A DNA stretch of 64,000 nt, taken from an uncultured Eggerthellaceae bacterium (lineage in GTDB: Bacteria; Actinomycetota; Coriobacteriia; Coriobacteriales; Eggerthellaceae). A program made the translations under genes and the position numbers. Every line of letters starts with the position of its first letter. Positions within the stretch are counted from its first letter, which is position 1. Of the stretch, positions 1 to 8,333 are shown in pieces. The stretch covers positions 1 through 64,000 of the forward strand of contig CAKUNS010000001.1 of NCBI GenBank assembly GCA_934668515.1, in the 5' to 3' direction. Below the pieces are notes generated by a model, which saw only the letters and a list, made by a program, of their open reading frames with translations, was not told where the DNA came from and made no database searches.

Positions 1-475
1 GGGCGCGCAATTTTTTTAGGTAGGCGACCTCCGTCTCGAGCCTGCGGCAGCGCTCCTCGAGCTCCTGCTCGCGGGTGCGCTCGCGCGGCTTCGGCCTCGA
101 GCCCTTGGGCCTGCCCTTCGGCTTGGGCTCGAGCGCCTCAGCGCCGCCCTCGCGGTAGAGCCGGCACCACCTCTCCAGCGGCGCCAGCGACATGATGCCG
201 AACTCGGCCATCGCCGCGGGCTTCGCCATTCCGCCGTCGACAACGGCGGCCGCCGCGGCCACCTTCTGCTCGTACGTGTACCTTGCCTGCTTCCCGTCCA
301 TGGACAACAACGCCTCGCTTCCGAACGCGCGGTATACGAGATGCCATTTTCTCATGGTGTTCCTCGGGACCGAGAGCGCGTCGGCGGTCGACCCGTATCC
401 TCGGCCTGAGTCGAAAAGCTCGACTGCCGTCCTTCTGGTGTCGAGGTCGTACTTCACCCTAAGGTCTGTGCGCAT
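1..475 (-). CDS. IS3-family transposase OrfA (partial, C-terminal end cut by window edge)
   Basis: The reading frame from ATG at 475 runs open to the window edge for about 158 codons. The protein has two helix-turn-helix units: an N-terminal one around residues 10-40 (TRRTAVELFDSGRGYGSTA) and a second at about residues 75-110. A basic stretch PKGRPKGSRPK follows, and then a leucine/glutamate heptad segment ending in the LETEVAYLKKLRA motif common to IS150/IS3 OrfA proteins. OrfA binds the terminal inverted repeats; the DDE catalytic domain would be in OrfB beyond position 1. The start is supported by GGGAGG eight bases upstream. There is no sign of decay in the visible part. Confidence 0.85.
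   Translation of the reverse strand, partial: MRTDLRVKYDLDTRRTAVELFDSGRGYGSTADALSVPRNTMRKWHLVYRAFGSEALLSMDGKQARYTYEQKVAAAAAVVDGGMAKPAAMAEFGIMSLAPLERWCRLYREGGAEALEPKPKGRPKGSRPKPRERTREQELEERCRRLETEVAYLKKLRA
11..17 (-). promoter_or_regulatory. A7 slippery heptamer for programmed -1 frameshift
   Basis: On the minus strand the orfA frame reads CTA AAA AAA TTG, giving the heptamer A-AAA-AAA at 17-11. In IS3-family elements such runs near the end of orfA let a share of ribosomes slip back one base and make the OrfAB transposase. The role is inferred from position and family; the orfB frame lies outside the window. Confidence 0.7.
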
Positions 476-481
476 AAGAAA

Positions 482-516
482 GCCTCCCATTTCTCGATGT
501 CCAAGAAATGGGAGGC
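482..516 (-). promoter_or_regulatory. Hairpin that buries the orfA ribosome-binding site
   Basis: A perfect 13-base inverted repeat (482-494 with 504-516, 9-base loop) lies between the IS terminus and orfA. On the minus strand its 3' arm contains the GGGAGG Shine-Dalgarno of orfA. A transcript entering from outside the element would fold and hide this site, whereas one starting inside would lack the 5' arm. That layout is known from several insertion sequences as protection against outside transcription. Confidence 0.6.
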
Positions 517-522
517 AGTTCA

Positions 523-820
523 CTTCGTGGATCCATCCCCTTTTGGTTCAACAGTTTAGGGAAAGGCGACAGCTCGTGAGTGCTGCTGGCCATTCGGCTG
601 CATTCTTATCGAAATACTGAACCAAAATTTATACGAATTGCCAAATCGTATAAATTTGGAACGTAAAATAGAGCGACTTTTTATACTATTCGCCACTTTG
701 GATAAATTTGAAAGCGAGCAGGACGCGGGCTGTCGCGGCTGCTGTCAAGCAACTGCCCTTTCGTTTTTTGAGTGACAGGCGATGCGCGCCATCGATCGCG
801 GCCTCTTCGGATTCAGGGCA
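523..820. other. Intergenic stretch, AT-rich, no gene seen
   Basis: Between the IS end and the serA terminator. It contains an AT-rich part around 610-710 and no convincing ORF, RNA gene or repeat. Short ORFs here overlap the terminator or lack a ribosome-binding site. Confidence 0.5.
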
Positions 821-860
821 TAAAAATGGCCCGCCGACGGAGAGAACGTCGACGGGCGCC
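821..860 (-). terminator. Intrinsic terminator of serA
   Basis: The arms 831-839 and 847-855 form a 9-bp GC-rich stem with one G-U pair. On the minus strand it is followed by ATTTTTA (827-821). It lies about 120 bases past the serA stop codon. Confidence 0.75.
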
Positions 861-983
861 ATATGGATCGTTATGAGTTTAACGCCGAATCGCCGCGAAT
901 CAAGTATGTATTTCGATTGGCGGCAAGAAACTTTTGCCGAGCCCGCCTTTGTCAAAGCGAGCCCGGCGGTAATGCAAGCGGAT

Positions 984-2150
984 TTATTTCACCACGCGAA
1001 CACGCAGGATGCCTTCGGCGCCGGCGATGCGCTCGATGGCGGCATCGGTGAGAGCGGCATCAAGGTCGATCAAAGCGTAGGCGTAATCGCCGCGAGCCTT
1101 CGAGGTGATGTTGGCCAGGTTCACGCCCTCTTCGGTGATGGAGGCGGTGATGGTGTTGATCATGCCGGGAAGGTTCTTGTGCAGAACGCCCACACGGCTG
1201 CCTTCGGCGGGAGCGGGGCCCATGTCGCAGGCGGGGAAGTTGACCGAGTTGCGGATGTTGCCGTTCTCGATGTAGTCGACGATCTCGTCAACGGCCATAA
1301 CCGCGCAGTTCTCCTCGGCTTCGGCGGTCGATGCGCCGATGTGCGGCATGATGATGCAGTTCTTCGCGGCAAGGGCCTGCGGGGTGACGAAGTCGGTGAT
1401 GTAGCAGCCCAGCGTGTCGTTGTTCAGGGCGGCTGCCAGGGCGTCTTGGTCGACCAGCGTGTCGCGCGAGAAGTTCATCAGCACGGCGTCGGGCTTCATG
1501 ATCTCGATCTGGTGGGCGTCGATCATGCCGATGGTGCTTTCCAGTGCAGGCACGTGAATGGTGATGTAGTCGCAGTTGGCGCAGATGTCATCGAGGTTGG
1601 TGACATGGTGGACGGTGCCCGAGATGCGCCATGCGGCGTTCACGGAAACGTAGGGGTCGTAGCCGTACACGTCCATGCCCAGCTCTTCGGCAGCGTTGGC
1701 AACCAAGGCGCCGATTGCGCCCAGTCCGATGACGCCCAACTTCTTGCCGGCGATCTCGCGGCCGGCGAACTGCTTCTTGGCCTTCTCGACCGTCTTGGCA
1801 ATGTCGGGGTCGGCGGCGTTGTCGCGGATCCACTGGTTGCCGGCGATGATGCCTCGGCTGCCCAGAAGCATGCTGCAGATGATGAGCTCTTTAACGGCGT
1901 TGGCGTTGGCCCCCGGGGTGTTGAAGACGACGATGCCCTCGTCAGCGCAGCGATCCAGCGGGATGTTGTTCACGCCGGCGCCGGCACGGGCGATGGCTAG
2001 CAGGTCCTTGGGGAACTGGGTGTCGTGCAGCTTCATGCTGCGAACCAGCACGCCGTCGGCTTCCTCCAGCGTGTCGACCAGGCTGTAGTTGCCGGGCAGC
2101 TTGTCGGTGCCCTTCTTCGAGATGTTGTTGAGGCAATGGATGCGAGGCAT
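984..2150 (-). CDS. serA: D-3-phosphoglycerate dehydrogenase (SerA)
   Basis: 388 residues. It oxidises 3-phosphoglycerate to 3-phosphohydroxypyruvate with NAD, the first step of serine synthesis. The order is a substrate-binding half (1-100), a Rossmann domain with GLGAIG at about residue 142, the PHIGAS histidine motif, and a C-terminal ACT domain from about 318 that starts RVGVLHKNLPG. The ACT domain may sense serine. The usual DVFxxEP segment is replaced by TDFVTPQAL, as I recall for the short anaerobe-type SerA proteins. A longer in-frame extension upstream was rejected because AAGGAA lies just before ATG 2150 and the conserved N-terminus starts there. The gene is monocistronic and divergent from the LRR gene. 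Confidence 0.92.
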   Translation of the reverse strand: MPRIHCLNNISKKGTDKLPGNYSLVDTLEEADGVLVRSMKLHDTQFPKDLLAIARAGAGVNNIPLDRCADEGIVVFNTPGANANAVKELIICSMLLGSRGIIAGNQWIRDNAADPDIAKTVEKAKKQFAGREIAGKKLGVIGLGAIGALVANAAEELGMDVYGYDPYVSVNAAWRISGTVHHVTNLDDICANCDYITIHVPALESTIGMIDAHQIEIMKPDAVLMNFSRDTLVDQDALAAALNNDTLGCYITDFVTPQALAAKNCIIMPHIGASTAEAEENCAVMAVDEIVDYIENGNIRNSVNFPACDMGPAPAEGSRVGVLHKNLPGMINTITASITEEGVNLANITSKARGDYAYALIDLDAALTDAAIERIAGAEGILRVRVVK

Positions 2151-2205
2151 GAGGTTCCTTTCGACGTATAAGTTGCTTGCCAAGCGCCGCGGACCAATCG
2201 CGTGG

Positions 2206-2234
2206 TTGGCGTTACGATAGATCGCGGTTATTGT
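2206..2234 (+). promoter_or_regulatory. Possible sigma70-type promoter for the LRR gene
   Basis: TTGGCG (2206-2211), a 17-base spacer and TATTGT (2229-2234). It would place the transcript start near 2241, ahead of both possible starts of the downstream gene. It is a similarity to consensus only. Confidence 0.4.
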
Positions 2235-2295
2235 ATCCCAAAAGAAGTCCACCAGATTGGTAGGCTTCTTCGTTTTGCGCAGAAAGAGAAGGGGA

Positions 2296-4398
2296 ATGGC
2301 GAGCTTTCGTTGCATCGAGCTTCCGCATCGACGCGCGCGCATCGTGCGATGCGAAAGCGACGATCGCGAGCTGGTTGTTCCCGAGCGCATTGACGGCCTG
2401 ATAGCGACGGAAATCGGCGATGGTGCTTTCGCTGGATTGCTCCGTGTGCGCGAGATCGATTTTCCTTCAAGCGTTGTGCGCATCGGTGCCGGCGCGTTCG
2501 TGAACTGCATTGATTTGCGCAGGCTTCGGTTTCCGGCGGGACTTAAGGACGACGACCCCTCGTGGCTTATTGGCTGCGAGCGTCTGGAGGATGTCGTCCT
2601 GCCCGGTGCGGCGACCTCGTTTTCGGGGGATTTCCTTTCGTCGTTTTTGCCGAAGCGCGTGATGTTAGGCGCGAAGGCGCGGCGGTTCGCGGCTCCCGAC
2701 AGGTGGGCGCCCGTTTTGCGCGAGTTCGCGATCGATGCGGACAACCCGTGGCTCAGCACCGATGGGACGTGTTTGTATAGCCGCGATGGCAAGAAACTGC
2801 TTTCCGTTGTGGTCCATCGCTCGGTTTGCGATGTGGCGGACGGGTGCGAAGAGATCGCCCGCAAGGCGTTCGCAGGCGACGTCGAGCTGAAATCGGCAAA
2901 CCTTCCCGATTCGCTTGTTCAGATTGGGGCTTCGGCGTTTGCGGGTTCGGGCCTCATTCGTTTGGAAGTGCCGGAAAACGTGCGCTCGATTGGCTCGCGG
3001 GCGTTCTCGCGGTGCGATGACCTGCGGGATGTCGAGCTTTCGAGTGGTCTTGAAAGCGTCGGTGACGAGGCGTTCGCGCATTGCCGTAGCTTGGTGCACC
3101 TGGGCATTCCCGCAACGGTTCGCGAGATGGGCGTGCGGGTGACGTTCGACACGCGTGTTTCAGAAGGTCATGTTGCGGGTGAAGGCGATGTTGGTGCCGC
3201 TGCGGCGTTCGTGTTCGCGGATGACGCGGGCGTTCTGTACCGTCGCGTGCCTGACGGGGTGGCCGATGAGGCGACGGGCGCTTGCGGGACGGGTGGCGAC
3301 GCGGGTGTCGATTCGCCCGAATCGCAGCCAGTCGCGCTGGAGCTGATCGATGCCTCGGCGTTGACCTTGGCGGAATACCGCGTTCTTTCGGGGACGCGCT
3401 CGATTGGCCCGCAGGCGTTTTCTAAGAACGCCTTCGTGCAGAGCGTTTCGTTGCCCGAAGGGGTGAAGATCGTTGGCGAGCGCGCGTTCGCGGAATGCGC
3501 GGCGCTTTTCGCGATTGAGCTGCCCGATACGGTTGAAGGCATTGGCGAGCGCGCCTTTTGCGGCGCGCCCCTTAAGGCAGTTCGGATCCCGTGGGCTTTG
3601 GCAAGGCTGGGCGAGCGTGCGTTCGGTGTGGTGGAGAGCGGCACCGATGCCTCGCGGTCGACCTTGCGCTCGTGTCAGGTGGCCGAAGGGAACGAGCGCT
3701 TCTTCGTTCACGACGGCCTTCTGTGTGAGCGTTTGCTTGGCGAAGATGGCGAAAACGTTCGCGTGATCGTTCGTGCGGGCGCCGATCGCGATGTCTCGCT
3801 GCCTGAAGGAACGGTTGAGGTGGCGCCGTATGCGTTTGCGGGTGCGTGGGGCATCGACCGATTATTCATCCCACGCACGCTGCGGCGTGCGGGAATCGCA
3901 TCGTTCGCGCTGGCGGAGCCGTGCCGGGTGGTCGAGATCGAGCGGGCGCATGCATGGCATGGCCAGCAATCGGTTGCGGTGCGTCCGCCGCAGGACGTGA
4001 ATGGGTTGTTCGCGATCAGGGGGTCGCTTGCGACCGATCCGCATGATGCCCGCGGGCTTTCCGATGCGTGCGATCAGGCGATTTTCATTTCCCGTAACCG
4101 CTTGGTCCGTTCGCGCTATATGGTCGAGCGGTTGCTTGATCCGCTGTACTTGGCGCCTGGTGTAAGGAAGCGTTTCTATCAAGAGATAGCCGCGAACCTG
4201 GCAGAAACCTGTCGCGAATTCGCCAAGGTCGACGAGCGTGCGTTGTTTCGATCGCTTGTTGACTTGGGGTTCATCCACGAGGGAAACATCACGCGCCTGT
4301 CCGATGCGGCTGCAAGCTGGGGCAACGTGGCGGCTTCGGCGCTTTTGTTGGATATAAAACATGCGCGTTTCGGCCATCGTGCCGATTTCACGCTGTAG
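2296..4398 (+). CDS. BspA-type leucine-rich-repeat protein, probably cytoplasmic
   Basis: About 700 residues. Repeated LRR_5 (BspA-like) units are visible, for example IGDGAFAGLLRVREIDFP, IGASAFAGSGLIRLEVP, IGSRAFSRCDDLRDVELS and IGERAFCGAPLKAVRIP, spread from about residue 20 to 540. The C-terminal 100 residues are helical and end in an ankyrin-like ASALLLDIKHARFG segment, as seen in other anaerobe BspA proteins. There is no signal peptide, membrane segment or sorting motif, which is unusual since many BspA proteins are secreted. It precedes the VWA and MoxR genes with 49 bases between, so a shared function is possible. The start is uncertain: ATG 2296 has AAGGGG very close, and an in-frame TTG at 2257 would add 13 residues. 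A binding or scaffold role is likely; the ligand is unknown. Confidence 0.75.
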   Translation: MASFRCIELPHRRARIVRCESDDRELVVPERIDGLIATEIGDGAFAGLLRVREIDFPSSVVRIGAGAFVNCIDLRRLRFPAGLKDDDPSWLIGCERLEDVVLPGAATSFSGDFLSSFLPKRVMLGAKARRFAAPDRWAPVLREFAIDADNPWLSTDGTCLYSRDGKKLLSVVVHRSVCDVADGCEEIARKAFAGDVELKSANLPDSLVQIGASAFAGSGLIRLEVPENVRSIGSRAFSRCDDLRDVELSSGLESVGDEAFAHCRSLVHLGIPATVREMGVRVTFDTRVSEGHVAGEGDVGAAAAFVFADDAGVLYRRVPDGVADEATGACGTGGDAGVDSPESQPVALELIDASALTLAEYRVLSGTRSIGPQAFSKNAFVQSVSLPEGVKIVGERAFAECAALFAIELPDTVEGIGERAFCGAPLKAVRIPWALARLGERAFGVVESGTDASRSTLRSCQVAEGNERFFVHDGLLCERLLGEDGENVRVIVRAGADRDVSLPEGTVEVAPYAFAGAWGIDRLFIPRTLRRAGIASFALAEPCRVVEIERAHAWHGQQSVAVRPPQDVNGLFAIRGSLATDPHDARGLSDACDQAIFISRNRLVRSRYMVERLLDPLYLAPGVRKRFYQEIAANLAETCREFAKVDERALFRSLVDLGFIHEGNITRLSDAAASWGNVAASALLLDIKHARFGHRADFTL

Positions 4399-4447
4399 CC
4401 TATGGTTTCATAGTCCCAAACAAACGCGATCTTGAAGGGGGTGCGTT

Positions 4448-6529
4448 ATGGGTTGCAACGGTTATAAGGGTGCCGCTGGATTCGGCGCACCCGCTTCTGC
4501 CGCTGCGCGCGAACGCGACGCTCGTGACAAAGCTGCGCGCAACGCCCGTTCGGCGGTTGCCGCCATCGTGCAGGCTATGCCCTCGGGCGCGGTTCCCGTA
4601 GTGGTTTCGGGCTCCGACGGCATGTCGCCGGAGCAGACCCCCAAAGAAAAACAGCGTCAAGCGATGGTTGAAGGCCTGGCCACGCGCGTCCTTTCCGAAT
4701 GCCGCACCACGCTTATGATGGCGTTTCGCTATCTGGACTCGGCGTTTTGGAAGTTGCCCGTCGTTTCCGACGATTTCGAAGGAACGGTGGGCACCGATGG
4801 AACCCGGTTGTTCTTCAGCCCGCGTGGAGTGGTCTCGCGTTTCCGTAGCGACCCCAACGAGATGACGCGCGACTTTCTTCACCTTACTTTGCATTGCGTG
4901 TTCAGGCAGCCGTTCGAAACGCGCCGCGAGCACCCGCTGAACTGGTCATATGCATGTGACATCTGCGTCGAGGCCATCGCTATGGAAATGTGCGGCGCGC
5001 GTTTCGCGTGTTCCGATGATGCGCGGCGCAACGCGCTTCTGAAGAGGCTGCGCAGCGCGGTTGACGCGCTGACGCCCGCGCAGGTTTATCGCCTGATCGA
5101 ACGTTTGCGCAACGCCGATGCCGTGTCGCCGCTTTCGCGCGACGAGCTGCGTCTGGCGGAGCTGCTTAACGAATTGGAGCCGTTGTTCGTGCGCGACAGC
5201 CATGGGTTTTGGAACCTGACCGAGCCCGAGCGCACCGATGATCCCGATGAGGCTGATCGCACCGAAGAGGGCGACGACCCCAACCAAAGCGACAATCAGG
5301 ACGGAGCGGGCGCGACCTCGGAGACGGGCGAAGATGATGCGGACGAACAGGGCGGCCAAGAGGATGCCTCCGATGGCGAGTCCGGTCGGGGTTCGGATGG
5401 CGGCTCGGGCGAAGGTCGCGACGATTTCCCGAACGACGACCCCGATCGCGACGAGTCGGATGGCGGTAACGAAGATGCCGATCCCTCGTCCGACAACGAT
5501 GCCGACGGCGATGCAGGCGATTCTTCTTCGAGTGACGCCCCTGGCAAGAAGAAACCCCAGGGCGACGCCCCCGATTCCTTTGACGTGCCGCGGGTCGGCG
5601 TGCCCGACGGCGAGGCTGCCGAGTCTTCGCAAGCGCCGCCACATCAGACGGATAACCAGGCGCAAAGCGCCGATTCGTCTGCGGAGTCGTCTTCAAGTTC
5701 GCCAACCGATACGCCGACGGCGGGTTCCTCCGACGCGGGCTACGATGAGCGATCGCTTGACGACGCGTCCGAGCAGCCCGATTTCGACCAAGCGAAAAGC
5801 GACTGGGAGGACATTGGCAAGCGTATCCAGGCCGACTTGGAGACCATGTCGAAAAGCCGCGGAGACGGCGCGGGAAGTTTGATGGCCAATCTTGAGCTGG
5901 TGAACCGTACGCGTACGAACTATGCCGATTTCCTGCGCATGTTCAGCCGTATGGGCGAGGATATGCGGCTGAACGACGACGAGTTCGACTACGTTTACTA
6001 CATGTACGGCTTGTCGCGCTACGGCAACATGCCGCTAATCGAGCCGCTTGAGTACAAGGAGTCGCGGCGCGTGCGCGAGTTCGTCATTGCACTGGACACT
6101 TCAGGTTCATGTTCTGGGCCGCTGGTTCAGCGTTTCGTCGAGCGCACCTTCGAGATGCTGAAAAGCTCCGAGGAATTCGGCACGCAGGTGAACGTCCATA
6201 TCATTCAGTGCGATGCCGCAGTTCAGGAGGACACGGTTATCACATCGGTCGACGACTTCACCCGCTATATTGATTCGTTCCAGGTGAAGGGCTTTGGCGG
6301 TACCGACTTCCGCCCTCTGTTCGCCTATGTGGACGAGCTGGCCCGCGCGGGCGAGTTCGAGGATCTGCGCGGTTTGATTTACTTCACCGATGGTGCGGGA
6401 ATCTATCCCGATTCACCACCCGATTACGATGTCGCTTTCGTTTTCGTCGACGAGGGCGGCCAGAAACGGCGCGTGCCTCCGTGGGCCATGCGCGTGGTTA
6501 TCGATCAAGAGGACATCCGCCAGCTTTAG
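4448..6529 (+). CDS. VWA-like / DUF2201 putative metallopeptidase-domain protein
   Basis: 693 residues. An N-terminal DUF2201-type domain (about 75-230) carries a degenerate metal motif HLTLHCVF near residue 145 (H-x3-H without the usual glutamate). A very acidic, Ser/Asp/Gly-rich region follows (about 260-455), probably disordered. The C-terminal VWA-like domain has a MIDAS DTSGS motif near residue 550. Such proteins are encoded next to MoxR AAA+ ATPases and are thought to form chaperone-like or metal-insertion pairs in the cytoplasm; the target is unknown. The start is supported by GAAGGGG ahead of ATG 4448. The MoxR gene follows 58 bases later. Family assignment is strong, exact role inferred. 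Confidence 0.8.
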   Translation: MGCNGYKGAAGFGAPASAAARERDARDKAARNARSAVAAIVQAMPSGAVPVVVSGSDGMSPEQTPKEKQRQAMVEGLATRVLSECRTTLMMAFRYLDSAFWKLPVVSDDFEGTVGTDGTRLFFSPRGVVSRFRSDPNEMTRDFLHLTLHCVFRQPFETRREHPLNWSYACDICVEAIAMEMCGARFACSDDARRNALLKRLRSAVDALTPAQVYRLIERLRNADAVSPLSRDELRLAELLNELEPLFVRDSHGFWNLTEPERTDDPDEADRTEEGDDPNQSDNQDGAGATSETGEDDADEQGGQEDASDGESGRGSDGGSGEGRDDFPNDDPDRDESDGGNEDADPSSDNDADGDAGDSSSSDAPGKKKPQGDAPDSFDVPRVGVPDGEAAESSQAPPHQTDNQAQSADSSAESSSSSPTDTPTAGSSDAGYDERSLDDASEQPDFDQAKSDWEDIGKRIQADLETMSKSRGDGAGSLMANLELVNRTRTNYADFLRMFSRMGEDMRLNDDEFDYVYYMYGLSRYGNMPLIEPLEYKESRRVREFVIALDTSGSCSGPLVQRFVERTFEMLKSSEEFGTQVNVHIIQCDAAVQEDTVITSVDDFTRYIDSFQVKGFGGTDFRPLFAYVDELARAGEFEDLRGLIYFTDGAGIYPDSPPDYDVAFVFVDEGGQKRRVPPWAMRVVIDQEDIRQL

Positions 6530-6587
6530 ACGCTGGGCTTCTCGAAGCCCCGAAAGTAGCGGTTAACGGCACATAGGGAGGCCGAAG

Positions 6588-8096
6588 ATGAACATCGCAG
6601 ATGCGAAACAGCAGGTCAAACAAACAGTTGAGGCATACCTGACGAAAGATGACGCCGGGATGTACCGCATCTCCGTCGCACACCAGCGTCCTATTTTCCT
6701 GTTGGGCGCGCCGGGTATCGGCAAGAGCGCCATCATGGCGCAGGTCGCCGATGAGCTGGGCATCGGCCTGGTTTCGTACTCGATGACCCATCATACGCGT
6801 CAGAGCGCGCTGGGCCTTCCCGTTGTGGTGCGCAAGGAGTACGGCGGCCGCGACGTTGATGTTTCCGAGTACACGATGTCCGAGATCGTCGCCTCGATTT
6901 ACGACTACATGGCCGAGACGGGCCGTTCGCGCGGCATTCTGTTCCTTGACGAGATCAACTGCGTTTCCGAGACGCTCTACCCGTCAATGCTCCAGTTCCT
7001 GCAGTTCAAAACGTTCGGACGCCACCGCGTTCCCGACGGCTGGGTGGTGGTATGTGCGGGTAACCCGCCGGCGTACAACCGATCGGTGCACGAGTTCGAC
7101 ATCGTCACGCTCGACCGCCTGCGCAAGCTTGAGGTGGAGCCCGACTTCGAGGCATGGAAGGAGTACGCGCGTCAGACGGGCGTGCATCCGGCGATCCTGA
7201 CCTACCTGGAAGTTCGCCGCGACGACTTTTATTTCGTGGAAACCACCACGTCGGGCAAGCATTTCGTGTCAGCGCGCGGTTGGAGCGACCTGTCCGAGAT
7301 CATCACGCTGTTCGAGGAGCTGGGAACTCCCGTTGGGCGTGAGTTGGTCGAGCAGTACGTGCAAGACCCCGAGATCGCCGAGCGTTTCGCCCTGTATTAC
7401 GATTTGTTCAACAAGTACCGTTCCGACTACCAGGTGGATGAGATCCTTCGCGGACGGGTGTCGCCCGACATCGTGAAGCGCGCGAAGGAGGCCGCGTTCG
7501 ATGAGCGCCTTGCCCTGCTGGGGTTGATGCTCGATGGCGTTTCGGGCTTGGCTGCGAAGGCGCTCGAGCGCGAGGCCGTGCTGATGGACGTCAGGGACGT
7601 TCTGCGCGCGGCGAAGGAACGCATCCTTTCGGGTGCGTCGGCGAAGGACGAGCTGGCCGCGGCTATCGCCGAGCGTGAAGAGAGGCTCGAGAAGCGCCAG
7701 AAAGCCGATACTGCCACGGCCATCGACTTACGTGTCGCTCGTTTGGCGGTTGCCATGCTGAAGGGCTTCGTTGCCCACTGCGACTTGCAGCAGTCCGTGC
7801 AGGGCGCTGCCGCCTTCGAGGTTGTGCAAGCCGATTTCAAAGCCGAGGTCGAGACGCTTCAGCCGCTGGTTGACCAGGCCTCGGCCGCGATCGACAACGC
7901 GTTCTCCTTCATCGACCAGGCGTTTGGCGCCGATCGCGAGCAGCTTGTCTTCGTCACCGAGCTGACCGCCCGTCGCGCCACGGCGCGTTTCATCAACCGC
8001 TTCGGCTCGGACAGCTACTATGCTCACAACGACGAGCTGATGGTCGATGCCCGCCGTGATGACTTGCTTTCGGAAATCGACAAGCTTGAGTTGTAG
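6588..8096 (+). CDS. MoxR-family AAA+ ATPase
   Basis: 502 residues. Walker A GAPGIGKSA lies at about 39-47 and Walker B GILFLDEIN at about 115-123, followed by sensor-type AGNPP and a lid region. The last 200 residues are helical with a charged coiled-coil-like segment (EEREERLEKRQK-like). MoxR ATPases act with VWA proteins to remodel or activate client complexes. The partner is almost surely the VWA protein just upstream. AGGGAGG precedes ATG 6588. It is probably one operon with the two genes before it. Confidence 0.88.
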   Translation: MNIADAKQQVKQTVEAYLTKDDAGMYRISVAHQRPIFLLGAPGIGKSAIMAQVADELGIGLVSYSMTHHTRQSALGLPVVVRKEYGGRDVDVSEYTMSEIVASIYDYMAETGRSRGILFLDEINCVSETLYPSMLQFLQFKTFGRHRVPDGWVVVCAGNPPAYNRSVHEFDIVTLDRLRKLEVEPDFEAWKEYARQTGVHPAILTYLEVRRDDFYFVETTTSGKHFVSARGWSDLSEIITLFEELGTPVGRELVEQYVQDPEIAERFALYYDLFNKYRSDYQVDEILRGRVSPDIVKRAKEAAFDERLALLGLMLDGVSGLAAKALEREAVLMDVRDVLRAAKERILSGASAKDELAAAIAEREERLEKRQKADTATAIDLRVARLAVAMLKGFVAHCDLQQSVQGAAAFEVVQADFKAEVETLQPLVDQASAAIDNAFSFIDQAFGADREQLVFVTELTARRATARFINRFGSDSYYAHNDELMVDARRDDLLSEIDKLEL

Positions 8097-8170
8097 AGCT
8101 GGGCTTCTATCGAAAACAAGGACGAAGTCGCGAAGATCGACAAGATGCTCTATAATCGTTAGGTTAAGAA

Positions 8171-8189
8171 GGCTCAAATGGGCTTTTTT
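8171..8189 (+). terminator. Weak intrinsic terminator after the MoxR gene
   Basis: Stem GGCTC/GGGCT (8171-8175 with 8180-8184, two G-U pairs) followed by TTTTTT. A TATAAT at 8151-8156 just upstream could be the -10 of the next gene, so this might instead act as an attenuator. Confidence 0.4.
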
Positions 8190-8333
8190 GCCATGTATTG
8201 AGGAAAGCTACCAAGCGCCTCTGCGAAACGCGCCATTCGTCCTTCTGTCTTTAAATGCCCGGTCGTTCCTGAAGATGCGACCGTTATTATTGAATGACCT
8301 GCGGTTTTGTGGATGAAAAAAGAGGAGTCCGCT

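Larger units (their letters stand above)
1..522 (-). mobile_element. IS3-family (IS150-like) insertion sequence, partial
   Basis: One end of an insertion sequence whose other end lies outside the window. Read on the minus strand, the element appears to begin with TGAACTGCCTCCCATTTCTT at 522. This resembles my memory of the IS150 terminus (TG, then ACTGC, CCCATTT and a TTGGAC core). It then runs through an orfA gene and a poly-A frameshift site. The terminal TG/CA is typical of the IS3 family. The outer boundary at 522 is inferred from this resemblance, because the second inverted repeat and the target-site duplication cannot be seen here. Confidence 0.75.

Noticed and set aside
686..955. 89-residue minus-strand ORF between the IS and serA
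   Set aside because: It spans the serA terminator hairpin, has no Shine-Dalgarno and no family-like sequence.
708..2000. Long plus-strand ORF opposite serA
   Set aside because: It is the antisense of a clear dehydrogenase, crosses the serA terminator and has no ribosome-binding site or recognisable domain.
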